Shown: positions 6,442 through 15,340, numbered from the stretch's first letter. The stretch: 38,545 nt of DNA from Candidatus Omnitrophota bacterium (GCA_016193175.1 JACPSR010000070.1:1-38545); one strand, 5' to 3'. Numbers and translations: made by a program. Notes: generated by a model not told the origin, from the sequence alone.

Positions 6442-8505
6442 TCAGCGCAGCTGGGCGTTGAAGCGGCTCGTCAGCGTCTGACCGATGCGCTGGTGGAGCG
6501 CATCCACCTCGGCCGCCGTGAGGGTGCGGGTGGCTTCGCGGTACTCGATGGCGAAGGTGAGGCTGTACTTCCCTGCAGGGATGGAAGGGCCTGCGTAGCG
6601 GTCGATCAGCTCGACGCGGCTGGTGAGATTCCCGCCGATCTCGCAGATGGCGCGGAACACGGACTCGTAGGGGCTCCCCTCGTCCAAGAGCACCGAGAGA
6701 TCCCGTTTGACGGGGGGGAAGACTGTGGGTGCGCTCACCGCGATCGGTGATCGAGAGGCGGCGGCCAGCAGCGCGTTGGCGGAGAGCTCCGCGAACCACA
6801 CGTCCTGCTCGATGTCCAACACGTCCGTGATGGCCCGAGACACGCGTCCGGCCGCCCCAACGTCACAGCCGTCCAGCGTGACCGACGTGCTCTGGCTTGG
6901 ATCGGCCCACGGGTGGGGCGCTTCGACAAACCGCGCGGCGCTGCGGCAGAACCGATCGGTGATCGCTTCGATCAGCCCTTTGAGCCGGAAGAAATCGCAG
7001 GCGTCTTTGGCGTGCCAATCGCGCACCCACAAGCCTGAGATGACAAAACCCAGCCGAAGCTCCTCCTCGCGGGCCCCAAGCAGCATCACGTTGCCGATTT
7101 CAAAGAGAGGCACGTCGCTTTCGCCCTGCGTGTGGTTACGGCGAACCGCCTGTAGCAAGCCCATCAGCAGCGAAGGCCGCAGATACGCGTGGTCCTGGCT
7201 CATGGGGTTGGCCAGACAAGCCGACTGAGACGCCGTGTACCCGCAGCGAGAGAGATCCGCCTCCGACACCAATCCCCACGTGATCGCTTCGGTGAGTCCC
7301 AGACCGGCGCAGAGACACCGCAACGATTGTCGCTGCTGGAAGCGCTCAGTGTCTTCGGAGTGACTCCTCGAACCCGCAAGCGGACCAATCGGGAGGCTCG
7401 ACGGGATTCGATCGTACCCTTCAATCCGCGCGAGCTCCTCATAGAGGTCCACGTCCTGCGCGAGATCCCGCCGGAAGGACGGGACGCTGACCTGCAGGAT
7501 GCTTTCGGTCCCGCGCGAGACCACGTGACACGAAAGGCGGGCGAGGGCTGTGCGGATCTCTGCGGGCGAGAGCCGGATCCCGAGCCACCGGCTGGCTCGC
7601 GCGGCCTCAAGGGAAATCGCCGTCCGCTTCGGCGGCTTGGCGCCCACATCAAGCACCTGGCGCAGCGAGCCCCCCGCCAGCTTGACGATGAGCGAGGCCG
7701 CGTGCGCCGACGCGGTCTCGACCCCCACCGGATCCACCCCGCGCTCGAACCGGTAGGACGATTCGCTGCTCATCCCCAACGCCCTCGCCGTGCGGCGCAC
7801 GGTCACGGGATCGAAGAGCGCGCTCTCAAGCAGGACGTTGCGCGTCGTCAGCGTGACCTCGCTGCCCAGGCCTCCCATCACGCCGGCCACAGCCACAGGC
7901 CTGCTGGCATCCGCAATGACCAGCGTCTCCGCTGAGAGCAACCGGTTGACCCCGTCCAGCGTCGTGATCGGCTCGTTGGGCTTCGCCCGTCGCACGAGGA
8001 TCGTCCCCTGGGCCAACCGGTCGAAGTCGAAGGCGTGGAGCGGCTGGCCGTGCTCCAAGAGCACGTAGTTCGTAATGTCCACGACGTTGTTGATGGGCCG
8101 CGCCCCGCAGGTGAGGAGTCGGCGCTGCATCCACTTGGGCGATGGCTCAATCCTGACGCCCTCAATGAGCCGCCCGATATACCGCTGGCATCCGCGCCGG
8201 TCCTCAATTCGAATCTTCACCTCTGTTCGGTGTTGGCGTTTGCTACGAACACTGAACGATGAACTACGAACAGCCGTCGGAAGTTTCGGCCGCTGCCCTG
8301 TGATCGCCGCGACCTCGCGCGCGATCCCGATGATCGAGAGGCAGTCGGCTCGGTTCGGCGTGATCTCAAGATCCAGGACCGGCTGGCCCTTCACGTCGTG
8401 GATCGCGACGACCTCGAGGCCGGCCATCGTCAGCCGCTCCGCCAACTTCTCCGGCGAGGACCGCACCGCCAGGTAGTCCTTGAGCCACTCCAGCGGGACC
8501 CTCAT
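6442..8505 (-). CDS. pheT: Phenylalanyl-tRNA synthetase beta subunit, short form
   Basis: MRVPLEWLKDYL..., LEITPNRADCLSIIGIAREVAAI, VMGGLGSEVT, C-terminal FDX-ACB VKRDLSVLLDEG; lacks the N-terminal EMAP-like tRNA-binding domain. Confidence 0.93.
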   Translation of the reverse strand: MRVPLEWLKDYLAVRSSPEKLAERLTMAGLEVVAIHDVKGQPVLDLEITPNRADCLSIIGIAREVAAITGQRPKLPTAVRSSSFSVRSKRQHRTEVKIRIEDRRGCQRYIGRLIEGVRIEPSPKWMQRRLLTCGARPINNVVDITNYVLLEHGQPLHAFDFDRLAQGTILVRRAKPNEPITTLDGVNRLLSAETLVIADASRPVAVAGVMGGLGSEVTLTTRNVLLESALFDPVTVRRTARALGMSSESSYRFERGVDPVGVETASAHAASLIVKLAGGSLRQVLDVGAKPPKRTAISLEAARASRWLGIRLSPAEIRTALARLSCHVVSRGTESILQVSVPSFRRDLAQDVDLYEELARIEGYDRIPSSLPIGPLAGSRSHSEDTERFQQRQSLRCLCAGLGLTEAITWGLVSEADLSRCGYTASQSACLANPMSQDHAYLRPSLLMGLLQAVRRNHTQGESDVPLFEIGNVMLLGAREEELRLGFVISGLWVRDWHAKDACDFFRLKGLIEAITDRFCRSAARFVEAPHPWADPSQSTSVTLDGCDVGAAGRVSRAITDVLDIEQDVWFAELSANALLAAASRSPIAVSAPTVFPPVKRDLSVLLDEGSPYESVFRAICEIGGNLTSRVELIDRYAGPSIPAGKYSLTFAIEYREATRTLTAAEVDALHQRIGQTLTSRFNAQLR
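8223..8273. repeat. Quasi-palindromic word-repeat inside pheT (CTGTTCGGTGTT...CTACGAACACTGAACGATGAACTACGAACAG)
   Basis: Iterated GAAC-containing words with terminal CTGTTCG/CGAACAG; encodes the atypical linker VRSSSFSVRSKRQHRT. Confidence 0.6.
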
Positions 8506-9437
8506 GCGGCCCAGTCTGGGCATCGTTCGGTGCCCCAGTACTCTTCCGGGTAGGTGGCCCGGATGAGCGCTGTTGGCAAGAGCTTGAAGAGCCCGACCGC
8601 CTCCGGCAGGGCTCCGATATCCCATTCCAGCGGCTCCCGATCAATTGAGAGCTTGACCGGCTTCCCCTCGCGCTCCTCCATGACCATCAGCCGCTCGCTA
8701 ACCTCTCGCGGTTTTGAGGCCGTGTAGATGAGGTGGCGCCCATCTGGAGACCAGGTCGCGTACCGATCGACGCCAGCGTTCGAGGTCAGCCGCGACACAT
8801 TGGACCCATCCGCCTGCATGCGGTAGAGGTCGACGTTCGGATCGAGCAGTCCACGGACCCGTTCAGCCACGAACACGATGTGGCGTCCGTCCGGGGAGTA
8901 CCGCGGCGAGTAGTCGCGCGCTTCGTGCGTGGTGAGCCGTGTCGTCGCCCCCGAGCCGATCTCGGTCACCCAGATGTCGTCGTTGCCGCTCCGCTTCGAG
9001 GTGAAGACGACCCGCCTCCCGTCCGGGGAGACGTCCGGCATGTAGTCCTCCCCCTCGTAGTCGGTGAGCTGCTGCGGCGCCTTCTTGCCGTCGAGATCCA
9101 TCAGCCACAGGTCGAAGTTGCCGGCGTAGTTCGCCACGCACACGTAGGCGCGTCCATCCGGCGTCCAGTCTGGCGTCTTGTGGTACTTGCCGCTTGCGGT
9201 GAGCGGGCGCTGCTCCTTCCCCCACTCGTCCATCAGGTACACCTCAGGCACGCCGGTGCGATTGGACGTGAACAGGATCTCCTTACCGTCCGGGGACCAG
9301 CGCGGGCTGTCGTTCCAGTAGTCGCCGCTCGTCAGTTGTGTGAGCTTCAGGCGTGGCAGCTCCAGCCGCCAGAGGTCGTAGTCGCCGAGCTTGCCCGACG
9401 CGAACACGATCTTCCCCTTCAACTCAACAAGCTCCAT
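8502..9437 (-). CDS. TolB-like/WD40-like beta-propeller (PD40) protein, no evident signal peptide
   Basis: Repeated SPDGR.IVFTS.R / WSPDGKEILFTSNR blades; stop overlaps the pheT start (ATGA). Confidence 0.85.
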   Translation of the reverse strand: MELVELKGKIVFASGKLGDYDLWRLELPRLKLTQLTSGDYWNDSPRWSPDGKEILFTSNRTGVPEVYLMDEWGKEQRPLTASGKYHKTPDWTPDGRAYVCVANYAGNFDLWLMDLDGKKAPQQLTDYEGEDYMPDVSPDGRRVVFTSKRSGNDDIWVTEIGSGATTRLTTHEARDYSPRYSPDGRHIVFVAERVRGLLDPNVDLYRMQADGSNVSRLTSNAGVDRYATWSPDGRHLIYTASKPREVSERLMVMEEREGKPVKLSIDREPLEWDIGALPEAVGLFKLLPTALIRATYPEEYWGTERCPDWAA

Positions 9438-9451
9438 GCGCGTGTTCCTCG

Positions 9452-9922
9452 TTAGCCTCGAGAAAGGTGGAGCGTTCGCTCGAGGGCATCAATAATTCGA
9501 AGATAGCGTCGCTGAACGTAGGCCTGAGTAAGCAGCGAAACTCCTTGGTGCAGCAAACCGCCTACCAGCACTGCGACCACTATCATAATTGACGCCGTAA
9601 CATGACGACGGAGCAAGGTTCCAAGCTGCAAATTTCTCTCAACGAGCTCCCCCACCAGCTCTCTTTCAAGTGGCGTTGTGGTCTGGAGAGACTTCAACCG
9701 GTTGCTCTCTGCTTGTAACTTTTCAGTCGCCGATCTCGAAATGTTTTCGAATTCAGAGAACAGATAATGGTAGTTTGCTGCGATCACCACCGGGATGAAG
9801 AGAGAAAGCACGGTAAGTACCCAGCCGGAAACGAACAACCCCTTCAGATGCTTGCGGGAACGTTGCAAGACCAGTTGGTCCTTTGGAGTTAGCCCCAAGA
9901 CCCCCTGGATGGTGTCGCCCAT
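9452..9922 (-). CDS. Hypothetical membrane protein
   Basis: MGDTIQGVLGLTPKDQ... with hydrophobic segments GWVLTVLSLFIPVVIAANYHYLF and ASIMIVVAVLVGGLL; start overlaps the pheS stop. Confidence 0.65.
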   Translation of the reverse strand: MGDTIQGVLGLTPKDQLVLQRSRKHLKGLFVSGWVLTVLSLFIPVVIAANYHYLFSEFENISRSATEKLQAESNRLKSLQTTTPLERELVGELVERNLQLGTLLRRHVTASIMIVVAVLVGGLLHQGVSLLTQAYVQRRYLRIIDALERTLHLSRG

Positions 9923-10980
9923 CAGAACTGCTCCAGAAACCGCAGATCGTTCTCGAAGAAGAGCCGGATGTCGGTGATGCCGTGCTTCAGCATCGCGATG
10001 CGCTCCACGCCCATGCCGAAGGCAAAACCCTGGACCCGTTGGGGATCGTAACCGACCGCCCGGAAGACGTTCGGATGCACCATCCCGCAGCCCATGATTT
10101 CGAGCCAACCTTTTTTCCCGCACGTCGAGCAGCCCCTCCCGCCGCACGAGGTGCAGGCGATGTCCACCTCGGCCGAGGGCTCGGTGAACGGAAAGTAGTG
10201 CGGGCGAAACCGCGTCTTCGTCTTGGCACCGAAAAGCGCTTTCAGGAAATGCTCGATGACGCCCTTCAGATCCGCGAACGACGTCCGGTCGTCCACCATG
10301 AGCCCTTCGACCTGGTGGAACATGAAGCTATGGCTTGGATCGAGCGGGTCCGGGCGATACACCTTGCCGGGGACCACGAGGCGCAGCGGCGGCTTGCGGC
10401 GTTCCATCACGCGGATCTGGACGGGCGAGGTGTGGCTGCGCAGAAGCAGCCGCCCTTTCTTCGGCTCGGGCGACGGGAGGTCGACGAAGAAGGTGTCGAA
10501 CGACTCGCGGGAGGGGTGGTCGTGCGGGATGTTGAGCGCGTCGAAGTTATAGTACTCGTACTCCACCTCGGGTCCTTCGACGATCTCGAATCCCATCGGG
10601 ACGAAGATGGAGAGGATTGCGTCGATGGTGTGCGTGACGGGGTGCAAACGGCCGCGCGGGAACGCGCGGCCCGGCAGCGACACGTCGATCAACGGCCCGG
10701 CCTTGGCGGCGGATGAGAGCGCCTCGCGCCGCGCCGCAAGCTGAGACTCAATCGAGCGCTTGAGGTGATTGGCGCGCCTCCCCACCTCCGCGCGCTCTTC
10801 CGGGGCGAGCTGCGGAATCGACTTCATGATGTCAGCGAGGCGGCTCTTACGGCCAACGAACTTGACCCGCAGCCGCTCCAACTCATCTGGGCTGCGAGCC
10901 TGTTCGACGGAGGGGACGGCTTCCGACAGCAGCTGCTCAAGTTCTTGAACCGGATCCATGGGACCAATGATGCAGCTCAC
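9922..10980 (-). CDS. pheS: Phenylalanyl-tRNA synthetase alpha subunit
   Basis: HPVTHTIDAILSIFVPMGFEIVEGPEVE, LLRSHTSPVQIRVM, MGCGMVHPNVFRAVGYDP, GFAFGMGVERIAMLKHGI. Start may be the internal ATG at 10959. Confidence 0.96.
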   Translation of the reverse strand: MSCIIGPMDPVQELEQLLSEAVPSVEQARSPDELERLRVKFVGRKSRLADIMKSIPQLAPEERAEVGRRANHLKRSIESQLAARREALSSAAKAGPLIDVSLPGRAFPRGRLHPVTHTIDAILSIFVPMGFEIVEGPEVEYEYYNFDALNIPHDHPSRESFDTFFVDLPSPEPKKGRLLLRSHTSPVQIRVMERRKPPLRLVVPGKVYRPDPLDPSHSFMFHQVEGLMVDDRTSFADLKGVIEHFLKALFGAKTKTRFRPHYFPFTEPSAEVDIACTSCGGRGCSTCGKKGWLEIMGCGMVHPNVFRAVGYDPQRVQGFAFGMGVERIAMLKHGITDIRLFFENDLRFLEQF

Positions 10981-10990
10981 GAAGCGAACG

Positions 10991-11338
10991 TTATGCGCTC
11001 ACCTGTGAGATGAGCTGGTCGAACGCGTTGTGATCGTTGAGCGCCAGCTCGGCGAGCTGCTTTCTGTCCAGCGTCACGTTGGCCTTCCTGAACGCCGACA
11101 TGAGCCGGCTGTAGGTCAACCCGCGCGCGCGAGCGGCCGCATTGAGCCTGATGACCCACAGGCTGCGAAACCCCCGCTTCTTGACCCTGCGGTCGCGCGT
11201 GCGGTAGGCCTTCGCCCGCATGAGCGTCTCTTTGGCCTTCAAGAGATGAAGCCGCCGCGCCCCGCGATACCCTTTGGCCTGCTGCAAGAGCCGCTTGCGC
11301 CGCCGCCGAGAGGCGACGGCCCACTTCACTTTTGCCAT
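10991..11338 (-). CDS. rplT: 50S ribosomal protein L20
   Basis: MAKVKWAVASRRRRKRLLQQAKGYRGARRLHLLKAKETLMRAKAYRTRDRRVKKRGFRSLWVIRLNAAARARGLTYSR. Confidence 0.97.
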   Translation of the reverse strand: MAKVKWAVASRRRRKRLLQQAKGYRGARRLHLLKAKETLMRAKAYRTRDRRVKKRGFRSLWVIRLNAAARARGLTYSRLMSAFRKANVTLDRKQLAELALNDHNAFDQLISQVSA

Positions 11339-11355
11339 CGTGTTCTCCTCGTTAA

Positions 11356-11435
11356 TGCGTTCAAGGCTCAAGGCTCTAGGTTCGAGGCAAAGGCTTTGCC
11401 CTTGAACCTTCAACCTTCAACCTTGAACGTCTTAG
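11356..11435. repeat. Quasi-repeat spacer between rplT and rpmI
   Basis: GTTCAAGGCTCAAGGCTCTAGGTTCGAGG...CCTTGAACCTTCAACCTTCAACCTTGAAC: iterated word then its inverted copies. Confidence 0.7.
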
Positions 11436-11629
11436 CAATACGGAATGAGGGAGCGGATGGCCCGTTCCTCGGTGCGGGACACCGTCAGCGGCCGCCGCAA
11501 CTGCCGTTTGATCTTCGCCCGCTTGCCGCCCAAAAGATGCCTCCTTCCCGGCCGGAACCCCAACAGCTTTCCCGTCCCCGTCACTTTCAACCGCCCTTTC
11601 ACGCCTTTGAGTGTCTTGAGTTTTGGCAT
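11432..11629 (-). CDS. rpmI: 50S ribosomal protein L35
   Basis: MPKLKTLKGVKGRLKVTGTGKLLGFRPGRRHLLGGKRAKIKRQLRRPLTV. Confidence 0.95.
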   Translation of the reverse strand: MPKLKTLKGVKGRLKVTGTGKLLGFRPGRRHLLGGKRAKIKRQLRRPLTVSRTEERAIRSLIPYC

Positions 11630-11659
11630 CCAATCCCCCGACGCTGTGACGGTCCTGCT

Positions 11660-12331
11660 TCAACTGCTCTGTGGAAGAGCTGGGTCGTTCGCCCCTGATG
11701 GCTGGTGGGGCGCAGGGCTGCTGCCTGGGCTGACCGCGGCGGGAGCGGCTGGCATCTTGAGCGCCTCGGCGCGCTCGGCCATCGCTTTCTGACGGGCCGC
11801 CTGGCGCTCAAGCTGCTTGACTTTCTCTCGGTCAGGCCCAAAGACCATCGTCATGAACCGCCCTTCGAGCTGGGGGGTGCGTTCCACCTTGCTGATCGGC
11901 CTGAGGTCTGCGACGAGCCGATCCAAGATCCGACGGCCGAGTTCCGTGTGGGTGAGCTCCCGTCCTCGGTAGACCATGGTGACCTTCGCCTGATCGCCGC
12001 GCATCAGAAACCGCTTGAGCATCGCCAGCTTGATTTGGTAGTCGTGCCGCTCAATGCGCGGCTTGAACTTGACCTCTTTGAGTTTGGCGACGTGGTGCTT
12101 TTTCTTCGCCTCACGCTCGCGCCGCTGCTCCTCATACCGGAACTTGTTGAAATCCAGAATGCGGCAGACCGGCGGGTTGGTCTGTGGCGCGACCTCCACG
12201 AGATCGAGGCCGCGCTCCCGCGCCAGCTTCAGCGCATCGGCCGGCGCCATCACGCCGAGCTGCGCCCCGTCCTCCCCGATGACACGCACCTGAGCGATGC
12301 GGATTCGTTCATTGATCCGTAGCTGCCTCAG
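11660..12331 (-). CDS. infC: Translation initiation factor IF-3 (proposed CTG start at 12331)
   Basis: RINERIRIAQVRVIGEDGAQLGVMAPADALKLARERGLDLVEVAP...; the conserved RINERIR motif lies upstream of the GTG-called ORF start at 12289; AGGAGG sits 6 nt before an in-frame CTG. Confidence 0.93.
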   Translation of the reverse strand: MRQLRINERIRIAQVRVIGEDGAQLGVMAPADALKLARERGLDLVEVAPQTNPPVCRILDFNKFRYEEQRREREAKKKHHVAKLKEVKFKPRIERHDYQIKLAMLKRFLMRGDQAKVTMVYRGRELTHTELGRRILDRLVADLRPISKVERTPQLEGRFMTMVFGPDREKVKQLERQAARQKAMAERAEALKMPAAPAAVSPGSSPAPHQPSGANDPALPQSS

Positions 12332-12346
12332 TCGTCCCCTCCTGTG

Positions 12347-14110
12347 TTAAGTCGTTTGTCGACTCGCGCTCTCCTGCTGGACCCGATCCACGAACGCGTC
12401 AAGCGCCATCGTTCCAAGGTCGCCCCCGCGACGATGACGGACGGCGACGGCGCGGGCCGTGGCCTCCCGCTCCCCCACGACGACCATGTACGGAACCTGT
12501 TGCAGCTGCGCGTCTCGGATCTTCGCCTGCATCTTCTCGTTGCGCTCATCCAGGTGGACGCGGATCCCCCGCGCGCGGAGCGCCGTGGTCACCTCCCTGG
12601 CGTAGTCGAGGAACTTGTCGGTGATGGGAATCGCCGTCACCTGAACGGGCGCCAGCCACAGCGGGAAGGCGCCCGCGTAGTGCTCGATGAGCATCCCGAG
12701 GAACCGCTCGAAGCTCCCGAGGAGCGCGCGGTGGAGCATGATCGTTCGATGGGGTTTCCCATCGGCGGCGGCGTACGTCAGGTCGAATCGCTCCGGCAGG
12801 GCGAAATCGCACTGGATCGTCCCGCACTGCCAGCTCCGCCCGATGGCGTCCCGAATCTTGATGTCGATCTTCGGCCCGTAGAACGCCCCCTCGCCTTCCC
12901 GAACGGCGAACGAGAGGTGCCGCGAGGTCAGCGCCTCCCGCAGCGCCGCCTCCGCGTGGTCCCACGAGGCCGACTCGCCGATACGCCGCGCAGGGCGCGT
13001 GGAAAGCTCCACCTCGAACTCGGTGAACCCAAACGCCCGCACCACCTCGAATGCAAAATCCAGGATCCGCTCGATCTCCTCCACCAACTGGTCTTCCCGC
13101 AGGAAAATGTGCGCGTCGTCTTGGGTAAACCCGCGCACGCGCAAGAGACCATGGAGCACGCCGGACTTCTCGTTGCGGTAGACGGTCCCGAGCTCAAAGA
13201 AGCGGATCGGGAGATCCCGGTAGCTGCGCAGCCGCGCTTGGTAGATGAGGATGTGGCCCGGGCAGTTCATCGGCTTGATGCCGAAGCCCTGCTCTTCGGA
13301 TTCGAAGAGGAACATGTAGTCCTTGTAGTAGTCGAGGTGGCCGGAGCGTTTCCAGATGTCGGTTCGGAAGATGTGCGGTGTCGCGACCAACTCATAGCCG
13401 CGCGCGAGGTGGCGGCGCCTGACCTCATCTTCGATGAGGGACCGGATGAGGGCTCCCTTCGGATGGTAGAAGACGACGCCGGGCCCGGCGAGCTCCTCAA
13501 AACTGAAGAGCTCCAATTGAGTCCCGAGCCGCCGGTGATCCCGCCGCTTGGCTTCCTCGAGCCGCGTGAGGTGCGCCTGGAGATCCTCCGGGGTCAGGTA
13601 GGCCGTGCCGTAGATCCGTTGGAGCTGCGCTTCTTGCTCATCCCCGCGCCAGTAGGCGCCGGCCACACTCAACAGCTTGACCGCCTTCACCTCGCCGGTC
13701 GATGTGACGTGGGGCCCCTCGCACAGGTCGATGAACTCCCCGTCGCTGTAGAGGGACACGCGCGCATCGGGAATCGTCTCGATGATCTCCAGCTTGTACC
13801 GCTCGCCGCGTCGCTTGAAAAACTCCACCACTTCCGCCTTCGTCATGTAGGACTGCCGGAACGCGTGACCTTCCTTGATGATCTTCGCCATCTCGGCCTC
13901 GATCTTCGGCAGGTCCTCCTCCGTCAGCTTCACGGGAAGATCGAGGTCATAGTAGAAGCCGTCCTCGATCGGCGGCCCGATCGCGAGCTTCACCTCCGGA
14001 TAGAGCCGCCGGACCGCCTGCGCCATGACGTGCGCCGCGCTATGCCGCAGCGCATACAGCGGATCCGTCGCTTTCAATTCGTCAGCTTTTCCTGCGTGAC
14101 CCATGATCAC
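12347..14110 (-). CDS. thrS: Threonyl-tRNA synthetase (TGS domain absent)
   Basis: LRHSAAHVMAQAVRRLYPEVKLAIGPPIEDGFYYD, MNCPGHILIY, RVRGFTQDDAHIF. Start 14104 or 14110. Confidence 0.96.
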   Translation of the reverse strand: MIMGHAGKADELKATDPLYALRHSAAHVMAQAVRRLYPEVKLAIGPPIEDGFYYDLDLPVKLTEEDLPKIEAEMAKIIKEGHAFRQSYMTKAEVVEFFKRRGERYKLEIIETIPDARVSLYSDGEFIDLCEGPHVTSTGEVKAVKLLSVAGAYWRGDEQEAQLQRIYGTAYLTPEDLQAHLTRLEEAKRRDHRRLGTQLELFSFEELAGPGVVFYHPKGALIRSLIEDEVRRRHLARGYELVATPHIFRTDIWKRSGHLDYYKDYMFLFESEEQGFGIKPMNCPGHILIYQARLRSYRDLPIRFFELGTVYRNEKSGVLHGLLRVRGFTQDDAHIFLREDQLVEEIERILDFAFEVVRAFGFTEFEVELSTRPARRIGESASWDHAEAALREALTSRHLSFAVREGEGAFYGPKIDIKIRDAIGRSWQCGTIQCDFALPERFDLTYAAADGKPHRTIMLHRALLGSFERFLGMLIEHYAGAFPLWLAPVQVTAIPITDKFLDYAREVTTALRARGIRVHLDERNEKMQAKIRDAQLQQVPYMVVVGEREATARAVAVRHRRGGDLGTMALDAFVDRVQQESASRQTT

Positions 14111-14496
14111 CGACGCCGAATCTTTGGCTGATGGAGGTCGTGCTTACGCTGCGCCCACCGGCGCCTATATCGTTCGGTGGCTTTCCATCGCGCCGGATTG
14201 GGATGCACATCGCGGATGGCCACGGTGACTAGCCAAGACGGGAGACGAATCCGATACATCCTCGTCCAGAGATTCAGGACTTGCGGGAACCACTGGCCTC
14301 GACGCGGATGCGCCACAACCTGCCGAATCGTGGCAGGCTCATAGGTCGCCAGCGCCCACCGCACGGCGCGCCAATTTCCATAGTTCAGCACCTGCGTGAG
14401 GATGGTCTCGGCATTCGCGATCAGGTCAAGCTTGCGGATATCGTACGACCACAAGCACGGCTTCAAGAACGTGGGCACGGGGTGCGCGCGAGACAT
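14107..14496 (-). CDS. Small protein resembling the usual partner of AbiEii-like nucleotidyltransferases (putative antitoxin)
   Basis: FLKPCLWSYDIRKLDLIANAETILTQVLNYGNWRAVRWALATYEPATIRQVV resembles the DUF6922-type pattern; adjacent to the AbiEii-like ORF. Confidence 0.65.
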   Translation of the reverse strand: MSRAHPVPTFLKPCLWSYDIRKLDLIANAETILTQVLNYGNWRAVRWALATYEPATIRQVVAHPRRGQWFPQVLNLWTRMYRIRLPSWLVTVAIRDVHPNPARWKATERYRRRWAQRKHDLHQPKIRRR

Positions 14497-14500
14497 GGCC

Positions 14501-15133
14501 TTAGGTTTCCTGAACGAACGCTCTCACGGACTGCACGAGTTGTCGTTTCACGTCTTCCCAACGAATCGGCGCGAAGGGTTTCAGACGCATGCTCTCGGGA
14601 TCCCGATCCGCCTCGTCGAAGTACGTCAGCGCCTGCAAGATGATGTATTCGTTCATCCCCGGGTATTTCTTTCTCGCCAGCGCGAGTAATTTCTTCAACT
14701 TAAAGCGTCTGAGTAAAACGCACAAGTCAAAAAAATCGCGCTTGGCGCCTCGCTGGATGATGGCCGCCAGTTTCATGGCGGCAATGTCCTCCACCGAGGC
14801 GACCGCCAGATAGGCGTTGACCACCAGCGGTTTTAGCAGCGGATACCGGTACCGAAACGCGCTGCATTCGACACCGTTGAGCCGGCTGATCAACGTTCCA
14901 TCAGCCGTCCGCACCAGACTCGCCGATCGCACAGTGGCCGCGAGATCCGCATAGAGCCGCTGGGGATCAAAGTCGCTCTCGGTATAGAAGTCAAAATCGA
15001 GCGACCGCCGGTGTTTCAACTGCAGCGCCAGGCCCGTGCCGCCGGCAAGATAAAATCCTTCCCGCTTCAGTCGAGCCAACGTCGGCAACAGCGCACGCCG
15101 CGTCCGGTCAAGGATCTCGTAGCCTAACTTCAT
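14501..15133 (-). CDS. AbiEii/AbiGii-type nucleotidyltransferase (putative toxin)
   Basis: REGFYLAGGTGLALQLKHRRSLDFDFYTE motif (GGT-LAL--HR-S-DxDF) characteristic of this family. Confidence 0.85.
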   Translation of the reverse strand: MKLGYEILDRTRRALLPTLARLKREGFYLAGGTGLALQLKHRRSLDFDFYTESDFDPQRLYADLAATVRSASLVRTADGTLISRLNGVECSAFRYRYPLLKPLVVNAYLAVASVEDIAAMKLAAIIQRGAKRDFFDLCVLLRRFKLKKLLALARKKYPGMNEYIILQALTYFDEADRDPESMRLKPFAPIRWEDVKRQLVQSVRAFVQET

Positions 15134-15340
15134 GAGATGCGGTGGCGCCTCTTTTTTTCGTTGATCAGCCTATCCCGCGTGCCCCATCGGCCCGTGTAAC
15201 GTTTAACGTAGAACGCGTAACGTCCAGAGACATCTCCGCACGCGTTCTGAGTTCTGCCTGGGGAGTTCCCGTGACAGAATACGCCGTTAGCCGCATTGAA
15301 GTATGCTGTCCCCCGCCCGCAAGTGCGTTTAAGAAATACC

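Noticed and set aside
9923-10147. N-terminal extension of the 231-aa ORF 9452-10147
   Set aside because: The extension is the pheS sequence in another frame; the membrane protein plausibly starts at ATG 9922.
12344-14131. 595-aa plus-strand ORF
   Set aside because: Antisense shadow of thrS; arginine/leucine-rich composition with no recognisable motif; GC-rich codon bias keeps the opposite frame open.
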